Shown here one piece after another: positions 62,479-64,000 of a stretch of DNA of 64,000 bases. Origin of the DNA: Sphingopyxis sp. YR583. Its GTDB lineage: Bacteria > Pseudomonadota > Alphaproteobacteria > Sphingomonadales > Sphingomonadaceae. Location: positions 1,674,001 through 1,738,000 of the forward strand of contig NZ_FNWK01000001.1 in the NCBI RefSeq assembly GCF_900108295.1, written 5' to 3'. The position numbers and the translations under genes are program-made. The notes beneath the pieces were generated by a model, which worked only from the letters and a program-made list of their open reading frames with translations, searched no databases and had not been told where the DNA came from. Numbering within the stretch: the first letter of the stretch is position 1; each line of letters opens with the position of its first letter.

Positions 62479-63735
62479 TCAATATCGTTCGAGTTCGACC
62501 TGCATATGACGATAGCCATGGACGAAGCTGGCGTTGACGCGTTCGGGTTCCGACAGGACGTTCACGCGCAGGCGGCGCTTCTGCATTTCGGAAATTAGCG
62601 TCGTGAGCTGGAGTTCGGCGACACGCGCGCCGACGCAGCGATGGATGCCATAGCCGAAGGCCAGGTGGCGGCGTGCGTTTTCGCGGTCGACGATGATCCG
62701 GTCGCCATCGGGGAAAATCTCTTCGTCGCGGTTTGCCGAGGCGTACCACAGGGCGAGTTTGTCGCGCTTCTTGATCTGGTGACCGAATAATTCGGTATCT
62801 TCCATCGCGGTGCGGCGCATGTGCGCGAGCGGGGTCTGCCAGCGGATGATTTCGTGCATCGCGTTGACCGCGAGGTCGGGATCATGATTCGCCTCGAGCT
62901 TCGCGCGTTCTTCGGGGAAGCAATGGAGGCCATAGGCATAGGCCGACATCGAATTGCGCGTCGTATCGTTGCCGCCGACGATGAGCAGGATCAGGTTCCC
63001 CATGAACTCATGCTCGCTCATATGGTTCATCGCGTCGGACTGAAGCATGATCGAGATGAGGTCGTGCTTGCCGGGATTCTTCGCCTTATGATCCCAAAGC
63101 TCCTTGAACGCCGCACCCATTTCGAATGCCGTCGCGGTGCGCGCGTGGCGAAGCTCGGCGGTGTCGAAGGATTCGATGTCGCCGAGCGCATCGGACCAGC
63201 GGGTGAGGTTGTGGCGGTCGGCCCATGGGAAATCGAACAGGATCGCGAGCATGTCGGTCGTCAGCTCGATCGAGAGCTTTTCGACCCAATCGAAGGGCTG
63301 GCCGACGGGCAGCGTGTCGATCAGCGCCGCGGTGCGTGCGACGGTGTCGGCGCGCATACGCTCGATCTCCGACGGGCCGAAGGCGGGCGCGACGGTGCGG
63401 CGCTGTGCGGTGTGCTGCGGCGGATCCATCGCGATGAACATCGGCATCGGGATCTCACCCTCTTTCAGATATTCGACTCCGTCGCCGGCGACGGTGATCC
63501 CGCCATATTCCCACGATGAAGAGAAGATCTTCGGCAGCGCTTCGACATGCTGGATCGGCTTGTAGGTCGTCACCGACCAATAGGGGCCGAACTTCGAATC
63601 CTCGCAATAATAGATCGGCGATTCGGCGCGTAGCTGGCGCATCGGTTCCTGCCACTTGTCTTCGCGCCACATGTCGGCGCGGCTGACATCGAGCGGATGG
63701 GGGGCTTCGGATTCGACGCGGATCTGGGTGGCCAT
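62479..63735 (-). CDS. Cytochrome P450, CYP153-like (alkane or fatty-acid terminal hydroxylase type)
   Basis: A 418-residue soluble P450. The I-helix segment is LILLIVGGNDTTRNSMSAYA, the K-helix has EIIRW with WQTPLAHMRRTAMEDTELFG, and the heme-binding loop is FGYGIHRCVGARVAELQL (Cys367). The GGNDTTRNSM and WQTPLAHMRRTA motifs are characteristic of CYP153 alkane hydroxylases, so this is inferred to oxidise alkanes or related chains with ferredoxin partners. No ferredoxin or reductase gene is in the window. It lies ~55 bp upstream of msrB on the same strand. Confidence 0.86.
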   Translation of the reverse strand: MATQIRVESEAPHPLDVSRADMWREDKWQEPMRQLRAESPIYYCEDSKFGPYWSVTTYKPIQHVEALPKIFSSSWEYGGITVAGDGVEYLKEGEIPMPMFIAMDPPQHTAQRRTVAPAFGPSEIERMRADTVARTAALIDTLPVGQPFDWVEKLSIELTTDMLAILFDFPWADRHNLTRWSDALGDIESFDTAELRHARTATAFEMGAAFKELWDHKAKNPGKHDLISIMLQSDAMNHMSEHEFMGNLILLIVGGNDTTRNSMSAYAYGLHCFPEERAKLEANHDPDLAVNAMHEIIRWQTPLAHMRRTAMEDTELFGHQIKKRDKLALWYASANRDEEIFPDGDRIIVDRENARRHLAFGYGIHRCVGARVAELQLTTLISEMQKRRLRVNVLSEPERVNASFVHGYRHMQVELERY

Positions 63736-63859
63736 TGGCAGCTCCTCTGCGCGGCCGTCTGGCGCGGCCGATTCAGTTGCAGAATGCCACTATTTACAGC
63801 TTTGTCAACGAAGCAATCCCGCGGATCGGATCACCCGAATTTGGTGCGAGGCGAACGCG

Positions 63860-64000
63860 TCACACGGCCTTTCTTTTCTTCCAGAATTTCCAGCCGCTGC
63901 CACTGCTCAGCACGCCGGCGCGGAAGAGGCGGACCGAAAGCCAGATCACCAGTGCGACCCAGACGGCCTGCCAGCCGAGCGCCAGCAGATGGACCGTTTT
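63860..64000 (-). CDS. ABC-2-type transporter permease, C-terminal end (rest outside window)
   Basis: The last 46 residues of a protein continuing past 64000. The frame reads HLLALGWQAVWVALVIWLSV, then RLFRAGVLSSGSGWKFWKKR and stops at 63860-63862. A last hydrophobic helix followed by RLFRAGVL and a short basic tail is typical of ABC-2 type permeases. The call is tentative because most of the protein is not visible. Confidence 0.5.
   Translation of the reverse strand, partial: KTVHLLALGWQAVWVALVIWLSVRLFRAGVLSSGSGWKFWKKRKAV

Noticed and set aside
1..64000. tRNA or rRNA genes, CRISPR arrays, prophage, transposases
   Set aside because: No cloverleaf, rRNA-like segment, regular spaced repeats or integrase and transposase motifs were seen on either strand.

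Overview
The window is high-GC chromosomal DNA from an alphaproteobacterium of the order Sphingomonadales, probably Sphingopyxis-like. Support comes from the gene order (hemE next to a DUF299/PpsR gene, the maf-aroE-coaE-dnaQ run, mnmE-mnmG-rsmG-parA-parB), small families common in sphingomonads (DUF6489, DUF1489, DUF1491, DUF4402), and TonB-dependent receptor and autotransporter-type secreted proteins. The genus is inference. No tRNA, rRNA, CRISPR array, prophage or insertion sequence was found.

Layout. 1-3.1 kb: the tail of a malic enzyme gene, bamE, a cytochrome bc1 assembly chaperone, a DUF177 gene and a secreted SRPBCC protein. 3.1-20.1 kb: one long minus-strand translation block, read from rpsL as rpsL, rpsG, fusA, tuf, rpsJ, then the S10 and spc genes, secY and adk. 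The alpha operon (rpsM, rpsK, rpoA, rplQ) does not follow adk. A frameshifted DUF1737 gene sits between rpmD and rplO. 20.4-33.3 kb: a mixed region with a frameshifted DNA glycosylase, an amidohydrolase, an S8 lipoprotein autotransporter protease, a nucleotidase-dapD pair, a TonB-dependent receptor-like protein, gpmA, an hsp20 gene with a sigma-32-like promoter and a ROSE-like RNA thermometer, a DUF4136-M14 peptidase-GNAT operon and a cell wall hydrolase. Several intergenic palindromic repeat families lie here. 33.5-38.6 kb: DUF1491, ptsN, hpf, dnaQ, coaE, aroE, maf and ppsR, all minus strand.

38.64-38.98 kb is the best candidate for the chromosomal replication origin. It lies between divergent ppsR and hemE, carries three perfect DnaA boxes (TTATCCACA) and has an AT-rich stretch next to hemE. 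Core genes are co-oriented with forks leaving this point: minus strand to the left, plus strand to the right. Ten kilobases to the right, mnmE-mnmG-rsmG-parA-parB carries three 16-bp parS sites, one directly after the mnmE stop and two inside the mnmG and rsmG coding regions. oriC, parS and ParAB therefore form a compact replication and segregation locus.

52.4-56.8 kb holds a three-gene surface locus: a secreted DUF4402 pilin-like protein with its own strong terminator, a PapD-like chaperone and a 926-residue usher-like outer-membrane protein with an SdrD_B-like C-terminus. It looks like a minimal, atypical chaperone-usher system and is the best candidate here for an under-described system. 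58-62 kb holds a possible envelope-glycan cassette (UDP-galactopyranose-mutase-like flavoprotein, GtrA protein, GT-C/STT3-like membrane protein). The window ends with msrB, a CYP153-like cytochrome P450 and the tail of an ABC-2-type permease.

Three coding anomalies stand out. The DUF1737 and DNA-glycosylase genes each appear to lack one G, and mnmE lacks an ATG, GTG or TTG start ahead of its conserved N-terminus. They could be real decay or sequence errors.
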